From positions 186,001-250,000 of the forward strand of contig JAECUM010000795.1 in the NCBI GenBank assembly GCA_016617855.1: a stretch of 64,000 nt of DNA. The letters are read 5' to 3'. The stretch is from Megalonaias nervosa. Lineage: Eukaryota > Mollusca > Bivalvia > Unionida > Unionidae. The notes beneath the pieces were generated by a model, which did no database searches, was not told the origin of the DNA, and worked only from the letters and a program-made list of their open reading frames with translations. Numbering within the stretch: the first letter of the stretch is position 1; each line of letters begins with the position of its first letter. Positions 1 through 12,481 of the stretch are shown here, piece by piece. Position numbers and translations under genes: made by a program.

Positions 1-72
1 GCTATCATCTACATGGGATCTGGAATTGCTGGGAATCTGGCCAGTTGCATATTTGTACCCTACCAAGTGGAT
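1..72 (+). CDS. iRhom: iRhom (inactive rhomboid) penultimate coding exon, partial
   Basis: Frame 1 is open from the window edge for 24 codons and includes SGIAGNLASCIFVPYQVD, which matches the conserved rhomboid-core stretch of iRhom1/2 (SGITGNLASAIFLPY in vertebrates, from family knowledge). The exon ends in phase 0 at GAT followed by the donor GTGAGA at 73. Joining to the acceptor at 6,557 gives ...PYQVD then VGPAGAQFG, the family order. The 5' part of the gene (cytosolic N-terminus, iRhom homology domain, first membrane segments) lies outside the window. iRhoms are catalytically dead rhomboids of the ER and Golgi that control trafficking or degradation of membrane clients such as ADAM17 and EGF ligands. 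Confidence 0.9.
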
Positions 73-1162
73 GTGAGATTTAAAAAAAACATTGCTAATC
101 TAGCCTAGCATAAACCTGTATACCTTAAATTTGTGCATTTTCATTGGTGTAAATTTTCATATTTTTGCAACAGATAGATCATTGTTTGTAGGGTGTTTAA
201 ATTTGTGGTTTGTAGCAACCTCAAAAACAATGAAAATTGACACCCCATGGAAAATAGTGAACTCTTGATGAGGTAGAACTTTTAAGGAACATCAAGGGAC
301 AAGTGATATTATTATGTTTAAATAGAATTCTCCTCTAAATACATTCCCCTATCACATTTGGAAAGAAGCTCCACTATCTCTCAAATCCATCAGTTGTGTG
401 AAGACACAAAATATTCATCTTTCCCATATATGTACTGTTTAGACAAAGGGATGAAACTCTTCCCAACCCTTCTCTGTACTGCTCCTTACCACTACAACAT
501 GGCTGTGATTGTTTATTCATTGTTTTTGCTGGGTATGAGGTACATCATATCCTATACCCCTCATAAAATCCAAGTTCTATCCTGTGGATTATTGACCATC
601 TATCAACAAAGTTGGTATAGTGCTGAATGTAAAGGTTATTACTACATGTTGCAGTCATTATTTTGTGGAATTAGTTGATAATTATGTGAAATTTTTCAGT
701 TTGTGGACTTTGTTTTTTTGTTCTGACCGATTCTACAGTGGAGTGAACTGAATACAGTTTTAAAGCAATTGTGAGGGTATCTACAGAGTAAATGCCAATT
801 TCTAATTGCCCAGCCCCATCAGCTGCAAGTCATACCCAAAAGGTAGGTCTTGTGTGGATTTGGAAGGTACATATTGCCATCCTTCTGTTTTCTTCCATAG
901 TTGGAAAAGGTCAAGGAATTACCTGACTGCCTCAGTGATAAGATTTGGGATCACTTATTTCCAAGGCTTCCAGAGACATTCTCTCCCCACACTGGCACTA
1001 ATCTTCACTACTGAGCTGCCATCTTTAAACATTGTGATGATCAATATAACTAATTTGCTGTTTTATAAGGTGGATAAAAATGTCTTGCACACCACCTCCA
1101 AGTTTTTGTGAACATAGTTGCTACTTCCTCTGTGCTAGATTTGGCTTCTTTAGCAATTTTTA

Positions 1163-2690
1163 AATAATAATAATAACAATAATAATAAAGACTTTATATT
1201 CAGAGGTGACTCAATTAGTTACAAATGAGAAACTTATCTACCTTGAGGCCCATTATTATGTATATATAAGATACAAGCTAATAATAACATGTTCACACAC
1301 ACACACACACACACAAATACACAGTATATAAACAACTATTCACATAAATGCTACATTGCTGCAGAAATGAAATGAAGCACAGGAGGTGAGTGGTGTAATA
1401 TGTACTTTAAAATGTACACAAAAATTTTTTGGATCCATCTAATACACCTATTGTGGAAGAAAGATATGCTTGGAGCTGATTTAATATCAGTAGAATGTTA
1501 TTCCAAGCATGCACACATGAAAATTGAAAGCTATTTTTGAATAGCTCCTTTTTTGGCCTGTGTACTTGAAAATTTTGCCCTTTTAATGATCTTAGATTTG
1601 GGGTATCTGTAGATTTTCTTTCCTGGAAAATGGTATTTAGGTAAGTGAGAGCAGATTTTGTAAACACCATGTACATTATTTTGACCTTTCTCAAAAATAT
1701 TCTTTCATGTATTGGTAATACTGAGAATGTAAACATTGCAGTTTGAATATTTTCTGTTTGCTGATCAAGAATTATTTTACATGCCCTTTTCTGGAGTCTG
1801 GAGATCTTTCTCATATTTGTAGTAGTTGTGTTCCCTCATATTATATTGCATTAGTCAAGATGCAGTTGTATGTAACTTTTGTAAACAAAGTAACTCTGTA
1901 ATGTAATGGAATGAAGGCCTTGATTTTCTGTAGGAGCGAAAGAAGAGAGTTTATTTTCTTTGAAATACAATTTATATGATGAGACCATTGCAAGTCATTG
2001 TCTACAAATATTCCAAGAATTCTATCTAAACATCATTTTTAGGTCAATGTTATCATAGAGAACATGCATAATATCAGTTTGCAGTCTTGCTCTTTTCTGC
2101 CATGTAGTTATCAACAAGACTTTTGTTTTGTCCATATTGAGGATTATACCATTTTCCTTGCACATATTTTAAGTCTGTTAAGAGCAGTTTGAAGTTTTTT
2201 TTCAATTTCTGCTTGGTTACTTTGAGCATCAAACAAAGCAGTGTCATCATCATACATCTCAGTTGTTGAGACTGTATCTCCTATTTTTAGGGGTAGGCCA
2301 TTTATGAACAGAACAAATAACAAGGGCCCCAAAATAGAACTTTGTGGCATTCCGCAACTTATCATTTTCGTTTCAGTTAGGTGTCCATCTTTAATGTTAC
2401 CTGTTGAGACCTGTTGCTAAAGTAAGATGTGAACCACATAAGAATATCTTCACTGAATTGATAGCTTTTTAACTTTTCAAGAAGAATTTCACGATGTATT
2501 AGGTCAAAAGCCTTTCAAAAAGAACAACATTACAAAACCAACTAACTTTCCTTCATCTAATGCTTTCAGCCACTTATCAGTCATAGAGATAAATGCAGTT
2601 TCGCAAGCATGATCTTTCTGAAAGCCAAATTGATTTTCTTGAAGTAGATGTGATTGCTGAGATATTTAATAAAATAACTGTTTGACTGGC
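1163..2690 (-). mobile_element. Non-LTR (LINE) retrotransposon, 5'-truncated and degenerate
   Basis: Read on the - strand, the fragment begins near 2,690 with a frame containing NQFGFQKDHACETAF, the usual reverse transcriptase motif (QfGFRkghsc). It continues past stops into SCGMPQSSILGPLLFVLFIN (RT motif 4) and a YDDDTALF version of the YxDD catalytic box (2,144-2,365). The last frame (1,407-1,814) has the typical C-terminal segment of jockey/CR1-type elements (SRLQKRACKIIL, later HAWNNIL). The 3' end is the ATAAAGTCTTTATTATTATT tail near 1,163-1,195. Several stops and frameshifts show that it is dead. The clade within non-LTR elements is not resolved. Confidence 0.85.
1291..1315. repeat. 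(CA)n microsatellite
   Basis: An uninterrupted CA run of about 11 units lies in the 3' region of the LINE fragment. Confidence 0.9.
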
Positions 2691-3539
2691 CAAAAGAACA
2701 GGTATCAATTAGGCATGGGCAACTACAGCCTATATTGCCTAGGTTGTTAATTGAGTTGTATACAACACAATGGCTAACACCCTTGAGATGTATCATGCCT
2801 TTGCCCTTTTCTCAACACTTTTTGACACCTTTGCTGTTTGGTGGGAAATTTGAAGAGGTGTGAAAGCAGGCATCACTAGAACTGCCTGTTCAACTTTTCT
2901 TGCTGCCTTCATCTACTTTTAGGCTACAGTAGAGAGAATTGCAAAAGGATAACAGACAACAGTTTTGACCTTGTTCAAGCTTAGGCAGCAGCAGGCACCT
3001 GAATTCCATGGGCATAAAGGAGAAAAGAAAGGTTTCTCTTTCCCCAAGCCTCCTAACAGTTGACATTGACTTTCCACCCTGCCTGATGGCCTTCTGTTTG
3101 GGACCAGAAGCCTTCATTTTCTAACAACATAGATCAGCTTGTTTCATGACAACACGTCAGATTTGTTTAGTAGGGGATTCAGATTTTATCCAACCCACTC
3201 TCTTCCATGACAGAGATGGTAGGAATTTTGCATAAGGAGTTGGATATTGCTCAACAAAGTGGGCGGTAGAGGGTTTTTACTTCAGGCTGTTTTTGTCTCA
3301 ATCTCAACCTTGTTTGCCTTAGTTGTGCTTGGCATGGTTTATCAAGCTTGCAGAGTTGATTTCCATTTGGGAGTGGATTTTAGCAAGAGTTTTTGCAACT
3401 ATTCAGTCACCTCAGTGCAGTGGCAAATTTGATTCTCCTCAGCCAATTTTTCAGTTCCCATTTTTTGCAGACGGCCCTGCTAGCCGAATAGTGCCACATT
3501 TCTGATCGACTTGATCAACAAATCAGGATCTTGAATGAA

Positions 3540-4435
3540 GTAGAGTCTTTCCTATATCAGTGGTGCAACAAACTATGGTTCACAACAGGAATTCCTCTAG
3601 AAACACCCCAATGGGAACTTAATGATCTGCATGGATGCCAGCTCATACATTTGGGGAGCCCATCTGTTGCCCAGCTTCACCATGTTGAGGACCAGATGAT
3701 AAACCTCTAGACATCCACATTCAATAAATTAGGGCTATTGTAAAGACACTTCATTTCTGGTAGGACCAAAATGAAAATATAGTTCTCATTATGATGGACA
3801 GTTCTGTGATGATCTGCAAGTGTATGGGTAGGGGAAAAAATTACTAGACCCATGTGTTCAGGTTTGCACACAGATGAATATATAACAGCCCAGCTCAGAC
3901 ATATCCTAGGCAGGCTCAGTGGTCCTAGCCAATTCATTGCTGAGAATTGGCTAAACCCTTCACAGAAAGTGGTCTTACGATCCATCAACCAATCTTTCAG
4001 TGGATTTTTTGCACATTGGATTCTTCTGATCATAGACCTGTTCATGATGAGGTGGAGTCACAAACTGCCCACCTTCATCTCTCCAGTCCAGTACACAGAG
4101 GTATAGGTCATGGATGCACTCTTATTCATTTGGGAGGGATTTGGGGGCTGCCTACAGTTCTGATATCGAGAGTGAAGGGTCATAAATGCAACGTAATTCT
4201 GATAGCCTCCTCCCTCTGTCAGGTGGGACAAGTCCTGAGTGAATGGTGTGCTTAATCTAGCAATAGACACTCACGGGAAAATTCTCCATTACCCAACAAA
4301 CTCATACAACTTTTGTTTCAGGTGTTTAATTCCTGCCCACACAATCTGCTCCTTCACATCTGGCTCTTGTCAAAAGAGCCTTGTGAACAAAGGAATTAAA
4401 GCTTTCTCTCATGGAGAGACTCTCTTTAGCTAGTA
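3540..4435 (+). mobile_element. DIRS-like element relic: RT end, RNase H and tether
   Basis: Broken frames on the + strand carry the DIRS order. TTGIPLETPQWEL is followed in a shifted frame by MDASSYIWGAHLLPSF (RNase H start), then AQLRHILGRLSGPSQF, IDLFMMRWSHKLPTFISPV and LISRVKGHKCNVILIA, the connector between RNase H and the tyrosine recombinase. LLLHIWLLS near 4,345 matches the 'LHAW-LS' stretch before the recombinase. At least three frame changes and several stops are present. The relic ends where the LTR copy starts at about 4,475, so the two probably became adjacent by insertion. Confidence 0.8.
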
Positions 4436-4474
4436 GGCCCTTCACTTTGAAGGTGCATGAGAGTTTTAATATCT

Positions 4475-5280
4475 ATGGTATTAAACTAAGTAACAGAAAA
4501 GAGTGAAAACCAACAAGTTTTGTATAACTGAACAAATAATTTATTTCCCTTGAATACATACTGAAAAAAGTATGATGAATGAAATCCTAAATAGTCCTGA
4601 AAGTTCTATTACAAGTCCAAAAGTATTGAGTATTCCAGATGAATTCCAGTGGTGTTCCGAATGAAGTTCAATCTGTTGTGCTGACGTGCTAATAGTCTGG
4701 AACTACAGTCGTTGTATACAATGATATAATCCAAAATGTCTTTAAATGAATTCACAGTAATTCCAAAATAGTTACTTAGTCCTGAAGTTTATGAGCAACT
4801 TTTGATTCCAATAAATAACCGAAATGAATAAATTCTCTCAAATAATAATTGAACACAACTAAAGTAACTAATTCTTCTTCAGATATTAAGCTAGGAGTAA
4901 CTAATTCTCATGTAAAACATCCCTTGTATGAAAAACTAAGACGTAATTTTAGAACCAGAACAAGAGTCTAATAATCATTTCAAATGACTCTACCTTGTTA
5001 ATAAGGTCAAGTCCTTTAAAAGCAAGTCAAATAGAAATTAGGTCACCTGGTTTTCAAGGGTGGAAACCCATGACCTGAAATCAAATTCATCAACAAGATT
5101 TCTTCTAAACCTTCCGAGATCAAAAGGACACTATAACTTGTTTACATGAATAAAATGACCTTATTTTATAGTTCAGACCCACAATATACAAAATTAGCTA
5201 TTTAATATGTTGTTTTACTAGACGACCCTTACAATCTATAATCATACAAATTAAGACACATCATATAGATATGCATAACA
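4475..5280 (-). mobile_element. Likely solo LTR, related to the 60-62 kb LTR family
   Basis: On the - strand the 3' part (4,475-4,560) reads GGGAAATAAATTATTTGTT, then a stretch with TTTCACTCTTTTCTGTTACTTA. These are nearly the same words and spacing as the ends of both LTRs at 60.8 and 62.0 kb. Upstream the similarity fades but the style is shared (aggactt/ggatta boxes). No internal region is attached. The outer 5' edge is a guess based on a TG at about 5,280, and no target duplication was found. Confidence 0.55.
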
Positions 5281-6248
5281 GAGGAGTAGCAGGTTTTCAG
5301 GGACTGGTGCAGAATCAAACATCATTGTCCTATTGAGAGTCTTGATTCCAGAATTGGCTAACTTTTTTCTAAGGCTTTATGAGAAGAGTCCCCACAACAA
5401 TCAAAGGCTGCTGCTCCATTTTCAGGCACAATGGTAGAGCTGATATTGGTCACAATAAGGATTTGTTAGACATATTAGGTCTGTTCCATTTAAATCTATA
5501 TGGTACTCAGGGAAGGCAGATTTTTTAAAATATATCTCTGGGCTCTGTGATTGCTCAAAGAATTCATATGAAAATAATACAGAATTTTATATTGCATCTT
5601 TTGGTGATTACTCATTTTGAAAGTTCTTTCCCTGTGCCCCAAGTATATTTGCTGGAACAGTCTTTAGTAAATGTTGATGTAAATATACCAGAATCTCTCA
5701 CCCTGCTTCCCTAGTGGAATTTGTCATGGGTGTTGACATTTTCAAATCAGTTTTACCCCTTGCTGGCATCTCTTTGATGCTGCTATCATACAGCATATTA
5801 CTTCCAAGATATTTTAGGTGTACAGGGAGAAACAAGTTGCATGCCCTTTCAGTGGACCTGATCAACAGCCAGTTCAGATCAGTTATGCTCTTTTGAAAGG
5901 ACTGTATTAAATTATTCAGATTTGACATGTCATCATTATTATTGATAGAAGTGTGTTTAAACTTTGCAACAGTTAAAAAGTGTCTGGCCGACTTTTCTCC
6001 AATCTGATATGGTTTTCAGGGTAGTGCTTACATAAAAATAACAACAAAGTTTTACAAATTTACCTTTATAGAAGATGATATATATGAAATTTCACCTCCA
6101 TCATGAACTGGCTATAGACAAATTGTGAAACCATATGTATATTTGAAAAACAATTTTGTTAATTGTTTTGCATTTCCCATTTATGTGGCATCTTGTTTAT
6201 TGATAAATACAAGTTGCACAAGCTTAGTTAACATTTAATCTGCAGCCA

Positions 6249-6365
6249 TATGGACCATAGTAATTACGAATATAATTGTATGGTAAATATGGACTACAGT
6301 AATTATATATGTAGTTGTGGTAAATATGGACCATAGTAATTACACCTGTAATATGGTAAATATGT
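6249..6365. repeat. Tandem repeat, about 45 bp, three copies
   Basis: Three degenerate copies of a unit built on 'tatggacYAYagtaattac ... tggtaaa' lie in the iRhom intron, about 190 bp before the terminal exon. Confidence 0.7.
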
Positions 6366-6557
6366 GCTTATGATACCTAGACTATTTATATTTACATCAA
6401 GACCATCATTGCAATTTAAGATAATTATACATTTTATCTTCATTAAATCTAGACTCACTTTTGAACTGTAATATATATTTATTGAATGTATAAAAGCTGT
6501 CTATTCAAGATTCCACACCAAGATGAAAGCTCAGCACAATTTACTGCTTATTTCCAG

Positions 6558-6998
6558 GTGGGTCCAGCAGGGGCACAGTTTGGAATCTTGGCTTGTCTGT
6601 TCGTGGAAGTCCTTCAGAGTTTCCAGATGCTCAAGAGACCAGGCTTGGCAGTCCTCAAGATCACCATTCCCATCCTAGTCCTCTTCTTGCTTGGTCTGCT
6701 TCCTTGGATTGACAACTGGGCACATACATGTGGTTTCATCTTTGGCATACTAATTGCCTTTGCTATTCTTCCTTATGTCAGTTTCGGTCAGTGGGATAGG
6801 CGGCGAAAGATAATAGGCATTATTATATCTTTAGGTGGTTGCATATTGCTGTTTGTGCTACTTGTACTTCTGTTTTATGTAGTACCACTGTACAGTTGTC
6901 CAGGGTGTCAATACTTCGACTGCATTCCATTCACAGAAAACTTCTGCAAAAATATGGAAATTAATATCAATAGAGAGTCTACCTACAGCAATGTCTGA
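6558..6998 (+). CDS. iRhom: iRhom (inactive rhomboid) terminal coding exon
   Basis: The exon starts after TTTCCAG and encodes 146 residues plus TGA at 6,996-6,998. It opens with VGPAGAQFG: where active rhomboids have GxSG, this protein has GPAG, so the catalytic serine is missing and a proline is present, the iRhom signature. The histidine of the second catalytic motif is retained (DNWAHTCGF), as in other iRhoms. Hydrophobic segments sit at about exon residues 5-25, 34-54, 62-82 and 92-118, followed by a cysteine-containing tail (CPGCQYFDC, PFTENFC) like that of vertebrate iRhoms. An open frame runs upstream to 6,486, but that is intron: the homology begins exactly at the acceptor. No coding break is seen, so the gene looks functional. 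Confidence 0.95.
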   Translation: MGPAGAQFGILACLFVEVLQSFQMLKRPGLAVLKITIPILVLFLLGLLPWIDNWAHTCGFIFGILIAFAILPYVSFGQWDRRRKIIGIIISLGGCILLFVLLVLLFYVVPLYSCPGCQYFDCIPFTENFCKNMEININRESTYSNV

Positions 6999-8190
6999 AA
7001 TCCATATAATATATATATATATATAGTAACCAACTTTTAGCTTCAGTAGACTTAAAACTGTCTAACTTTTGTGATGGTCTCTTGCTTGCTGTCAGTTTAA
7101 CTGTATTTCTACCTTTATGTTTTTATTTTCTTATTGTATGCTGACTTGATTTAGCGGTTATAATTCCTCTGAGATTTCTGTTATATTTAATATTTAATGA
7201 TGTGTATGTTAGAGATTTCTGTCAGCATCTTGACACAGACATATATCGTCTTCCCACGTTTAACTTAAAAAATTATCATGGAAAATATTAGTCTGAAATG
7301 TTTCTTTTTGTTTTGTTTTTTTCTTTCTTTTTTACCAATATTGCAATTCTTCTTCAAATATATTAACCAATCATAATACCTTATGAGTACAACCACTACC
7401 TCATTAATCAAGCCCTTCCAGGCTAACATTTTTAGCTATGAAAGTTAAAAGTTATCTGCCTACTTTGGTGGTAGTCAGACGGTGAACTCTATACCCATAG
7501 GATTAGTGCTAAATCTTGTCTGTACCTCAGTTCCACTTGTGCTATGTAACATGCCATCTTGAGAGACCGCTCAAAACCAACTTCAAGAGTTTCTTGTATT
7601 CAACTATAGAGCAAGTTGCAGGAGTTTCTAACATCATGGAAGTGTACTCCATCTATATTTCCAACTATTTCCTCCTCTTTTCTGTAAGAGAGTTTTTTCA
7701 TCTGCTGTAAAATTACGACTTTGTTGTAAATTATACCTGTTATGCAACCTTTTGTATATACCTGATGGATCACTAGTAGATGTTTTCAATGATTTGTGCA
7801 CAACAACATTTGTATATTCAGCAATATAATTTACCTTTAAGTCATTCAGATAAATTGTTGACCTTACAACACTATAATTGTTTAACAACATCCACCAAGT
7901 TAGTAAGTTATGAACAGTGTTGCACACATCTCCCGTATAAAATTCTTCTTATATTTGGATACATATAAGTTTAGTTTTCTATAGATAATGTATAGACTAA
8001 TAGTTTCCACTTTAGTAGTTACAAAGTGATGTTTCAATGGATTTACCTATATAAGCCATCACTTGGGCCCTTGCTTTATGTGTAATTTTTGCCACATTAC
8101 AGTAATAGCCCAGTAATGTTTATAAAGCAAAGCTTGGCTGGCTCCATCGATAAATATTGTCTTGCATTAAATAATTATTTTTAGAGTTTA
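6999..8190 (+). other. iRhom 3' flank, no gene seen
   Basis: A short (TA)n run (7,003-7,025) follows the stop codon. The iRhom 3' UTR must begin here, but no AATAAA stands out close by, so its end cannot be placed. The short open frames have no recognisable motif. Confidence 0.5.
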
Positions 8191-8192
8191 GA

Positions 8193-8410
8193 ATATGGAC
8201 AGGACTAAGTGCAAGCAGTGTAAACACATGACGAATGCAGACAATAACCATAATACATGTTTAGGATGTGTGGTATCCCACTCTAGGATTACATGTCAGA
8301 TATGCACTGTATAGATGGAGAGTCAGTGAGATACAGTACTTGATGGACAATTTAAGCAGCTAGGATAAATGGATAAATGCATTTTGATAGATGAGGATGT
8401 CATTTGCATC
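8193..8410 (+). pseudogene. DIRS-like ORF1 (Gag-like) N-terminal fragment
   Basis: The + frame starting MDRTKCKQCKHM contains paired cysteines, CKQCKHM then CLGCVVSHSR and CQICTV. This resembles the cysteine-rich start of ORF1 in DIRS elements of fish and molluscs. It is broken by stops after about 38 codons. It may be a 5' remnant of the same family as the copies at 3.5 kb and 12.5 kb. The short length keeps this tentative. Confidence 0.4.
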
Positions 8411-10330
8411 AGTGCAGATGCTGCTTTGATCAGTAAATTGTGCAGCAAAGCAGATGGCTCAGCAGACAATAAGTGAATCAGGAGATCTCTGGCTAGAGCT
8501 CTTCATCCAGCCACAGCTCCAGCTTTGCTGCCTCAACTAGATAAGATTTTTGTTTGATGTATCAATTAAGCATACAGTGACCAGTCTTCTTTCCTAGCCA
8601 GACACAAGCCAGATTGAGAGCATGCCAGTCCAACTCAAATGCTGTTTTACATGATGCAGATTGGAACCAGTTTCTGTGGATCACATATTCCATAACCCAT
8701 CCTAGCACAAGAAACTTGACATTATTGAGGATAAGTTGGTTCTGTTCCATAATGATTGGACACTGCCATCTGAATCAGATTGCACGAGATCAACACCAAG
8801 CCAAGCATTTTAATCCCATAAAATAACACTTCCTACTATGGCTCTTGAAATAAAGAAGTTAGCTTCCATCATGATACAAGGTTACCGTTCCACAATCTCA
8901 GACATGCTACATCATCATAGAAGAGAAGATACAGGACAAAACAAAGACCCTTGCTGATATTCTAGCAAATTTTTATTTGCTATGACTTAAAGTTTTAGAT
9001 CTATCGATCGCGAGTTCTGACATGGATGAATAAAGTACCATTTGAACTACTCCCAAGAGCATCATTGGTTCATCAGTCGTACTTCTCCTAGCTCTAGCAG
9101 GCAGGATTAGTGAAATACATGTTGTCAGCTGATCTGAACTGTCTACAGTTCTGTCAGGATCTGTCAGTATCACTCTTGATGGTTCCTGCTTTCATTGCCA
9201 AGAATAGACACCTGCTCTTGGTTAATTAATCTTTTGTGGTGAAACCTTTTTCCAACCTGGACCTTTGCACTCCCAATCATCTGCAGGCTCAGTAAAGGCT
9301 TTGTATTGGTACCTGAAAAGAACCGAGTCAGAGCAAAGAGGAAGATCTCCCTTTATTTTACCTTTGAAGAGGGAAATGCTGATATTTCAGTATGTGCTTT
9401 ATTATCCTGGATAGGATACTTTATTTGTTCTGCATAGAAAGAATTAACTGAAGATCAAATGAAGTTTTAAACATTTTGGCTTATGAGATTAGGGAATGCG
9501 CATCAAACATTGCATTTGAGCACAACTATTCCCTAGTTTATATTATACAAGCAGTGGGATGGAGGTCAGAGTCAACATTTTCTAGCTTCTGTCTCCAAGA
9601 TCTTTGATCCCAAAAGGCTCACTTAGGTTTGGCGGTACCTATACCAGCTGCACAACTGGCCATGTTCCCAGGTTCTTTGATAGCTTGTCATTGTCATGGA
9701 AATACAACTTCTGCTAGATTTGTGGGAGAAATATTTTTTCCTTTCTTCCAAAAGATGTGTCTTAGCATATGGAATCCATACTCCAGCCAGGTATATCAAA
9801 GATTTGGAAGCTGCCTCACATACCGTAGAGGACTGGAGATGGCCTCTCTCTCTCTCTCTCTTTCTCTCTCTCGGGGACATAACTCTTGCACCTCACCTAT
9901 TATCCTAAGATATTATGATAGGTAACATATTTGAAGAAACCAGTTTTTGCAGTAAAATATGTTTCTATGATAATACTCATCTAGCCATAATATAATACAC
10001 CCTCGCCAGCCACCCAGCAGTTACATCCTACTAGAACATGCATTCCACTACAGTAACTATTGAGGTACAGACAAGATTTGGTGCCAATCTCAATATCTAA
10101 GTGGAGATGACTGTCACCTTTATTTACAGACAGGTTTTAGCATTTATGGTTACAAATTTAAGTCTAGAATGACTGAATTTGCAAGGTAGTGGTCATACTT
10201 TTAAAGTATCAAAATAAAAAGACAAATTACTCCCAAGAATTTTTTTTGTACAGAAACATTTGATAATTTCATGAATACTACCAACTTTTAAAGCAAAGTT
10301 GTTTTTTATATATCCACCGTAAGTGTAGTA
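8411..10330. other. Intergenic, no gene recognised
   Basis: Many short overlapping frames occur on both strands, without motifs. A (TC)n tract at 9,844-9,872 creates serine/leucine-rich false frames. The block may include more DIRS ORF1 debris, but I cannot show it. Confidence 0.5.
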
Positions 10331-10340
10331 AATCATGTTA

Positions 10341-10441
10341 TGTTGTACATCTGTCCATTGACCTATCTGTTCCCTATTTTGTACATCTGTCCATTGATTC
10401 ATCTGTTCACTGTTTTGTACATCTGTCCATAAATCTGTTTC
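10341..10441. repeat. Tandem repeat, about 40 bp, three copies
   Basis: The core 'ttgtacatctgtccattga' recurs three times at about 40 bp spacing. On the - strand it reads as a WTDVQNxEQ repeat, which is a by-product of the array. Confidence 0.8.
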
Positions 10442-10479
10442 CCATTTGGTTTCCACACATAAACTCGAGTTCACCATTA

Positions 10480-11300
10480 TCTACTGTTAAACAACTTTTT
10501 AAGTCACTTGCAGTTGGAGCAAGGAAGATTCCTTTTACTTTTGGGCTTAAAAGGTCATGGTCACAGAAACTGAAAGAGGGAAAACTGTTCACACAGTAAC
10601 GAGACTTGTATACCAGATTCCTTAACTTAGCTTTATACATGTCTTATATTTGAGGTAAGAAAAATGCCTGTTGATTTGTCTATTAAAATATCAAGATCAC
10701 AGTGATTCTAAGAAGAAAAAAGGTTTCTGCATGATATTTTGAGCTCTATAATGCAAACCTTGACCTGACTTTGTGGATGGCTTGCATTGGAGACTAGGAA
10801 AACACCTATTCATTTTGGGTCAAAAGGGCAAAGATCAGGGACACAGGGATTGATAGAACGAAAAACAATTTCCACAAACCAACTAGGTTAAATACCACCT
10901 GTTTTGATTAAACTTTATAGATAATATGCACTTGAGAAAAGGATGATGTGTTAATTTGTAATTAAAAGGTTAAATATCAAGGTATGGGGAACACCAGGAA
11001 GGAAAATGGTTCCACAGGATAACTAGAGTCCTATGTCACAAATCATGACCAGTTCTTATGAATGATTTGTAACTGAGACAGGAAAAGCACCTATTAAATT
11101 TTGGGTCTCTAACCATGAACAGTTCTTATGAATGACTTGTATTTGAGACAGGAAAAGCACCATTTTTTGGGGGGTTGCTAGGTTAAAAGTTATGGTCATC
11201 AAGACAGCAAGAAAATGGTTTCAGCAAAATATGTCTTTTAACTTGACCAAATTTTATGGATGAAGGACGACATCTCATAATTTCAGTTGGAAAAGATCAG
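10480..11300. repeat. Degenerate dispersed/tandem repeat
   Basis: Several diverged copies of a 'ttttgggtcaaaaggtcatggtcac' type sentence recur at irregular spacing, together with a doubled segment 'gaccagttcttatgaatga(t/c)ttgta.ttgagacaggaaaagcacc' at about 11,040-11,162. A similar sentence occurs near 22,345. This type of repeat is common in molluscan intergenic DNA (general knowledge). Confidence 0.45.
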
Positions 11301-11351
11301 TCACACTGATGCCAAAGAGAGTCACTTCTCTGACATACATCTAGTCCATAG

Positions 11352-12430
11352 TTAACCCTTGCAGTATGGTAGCCATATATTTATGGATGATGTTACCTGG
11401 CTTTGTATGCAGGAACCATGTATTTATGGTCAAACGTCACCTAGCTCTGTGTGCGGATACCATATTTTTATGGCACAGGACAGTGATGTCTACGGATGTT
11501 CAATGTAGGCCAATCATTAATCGTGTGTTAATAATAACTGGGAGATAGTACATGAAATAGTCCAATAGATCACGGCTCTGCATCATTAACAGAACATCAG
11601 TGAAACAAATATAACAGATTTATTTTCCCAGTAAGGTCTGTCGTCAACAGTGAACATTGATCTAAACAATATGGTGGCAGTTAAATAGCTGCAGTCTTGT
11701 AGCTGTCTCATGGCCAGTTGCCGCTGATTACCATATATATGTATGGGATAGTACGAAATAGAATAAAGTTCATTGGGGCTTTGTGTGGAAGTGTAAAGGT
11801 ATAAATAGTAATACACAGTTTTCCAAAGTAAATCTATAATTTTGTATCATTTTCAGTATGATTTAATATTGGTTCCTTGTCAATGAAATATAAGTGAATA
11901 GAATTATATTTTATATGGAGAATATTTGTGAATAATAACTACATAAATATTACATCATCTAAATATTGGAACATACTGAAATAGAGACATTTTTGAAAGT
12001 AAAGTTTTAATTATCTAGCATAGGCCTAAAAGTAATGAACTGAGTATATGTGATATGTGGAAAAAAATTAACTGTCCATGTACACAATCAGAATAACTAT
12101 ATTTGATGGAAAAGTTTACACTATATTTGAATTTTTGTCAAAAAATACTTTTCCACCCTTTTTCTCTACTTTGTCCGCAATGGTAATCATGAACACACAT
12201 CATTTTCACTGACATTTTTTTGTGTTAGCAATCTGCATGCATATATGCATCACTTTGTACAATTTCATGGCAATCTGATTATAAATACTAATTTTGAAGT
12301 TGTTACATGGAGTTGGCCTAAAAAGCCTGAATTGTTCTGAAACAATTCAGCATACACAGATAGGCAGTTAGAAGCAAATCAGCACTGGTTTCAAGGTCAT
12401 CCAAAAACAACACAGCGCTACCAGCATTAA
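11352..12430 (+). mobile_element. TTAA-flanked piggyBac-like non-autonomous element, copy 1
   Basis: The element is bounded by TTAA at 11,352-11,355 and 12,427-12,430. The left end reads TTAACCCTTGCAGTATGG. The right end read inwards is TTAATGCTGGTAGCGCTG, so the ends are inverted. The whole length is matched in reverse by 43,033-46,386, apart from a 2.3 kb interruption there. TTAA targets and CCCT-like tips are the piggyBac pattern (Kolobok also uses TTAA). No transposase frame is present. Confidence 0.75.
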
Positions 12431-12481
12431 TAAGTAGCATGCAGTTTTGGCTACCATTTTGGCAGGAATGCACGAGGCAAG

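Larger units (their letters stand above)
73..6557 (+). other. iRhom: iRhom intron (phase 0, about 6.5 kb)
   Basis: Donor GTGAGA and acceptor TTTCCAG bound the intron, and the flanking codons join into the conserved rhomboid core. It contains a LINE fragment on the - strand, a DIRS relic on the + strand and a likely solo LTR on the - strand, listed separately. At 73-1,160, 2,700-3,480 and 5,290-6,240 I recognise nothing: the short open frames there have no motif and no coding look. Confidence 0.85.

Noticed and set aside
3707..4270. - strand frames of 112 and 70 codons
   Set aside because: They are opposite the DIRS RNase H/tether motifs, which are clearly on the + strand.
6486..6557. Upstream extension of the iRhom terminal exon starting at an ATG
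   Set aside because: Homology begins exactly at the TTTCCAG acceptor, and the 24 extra residues do not resemble rhomboids.
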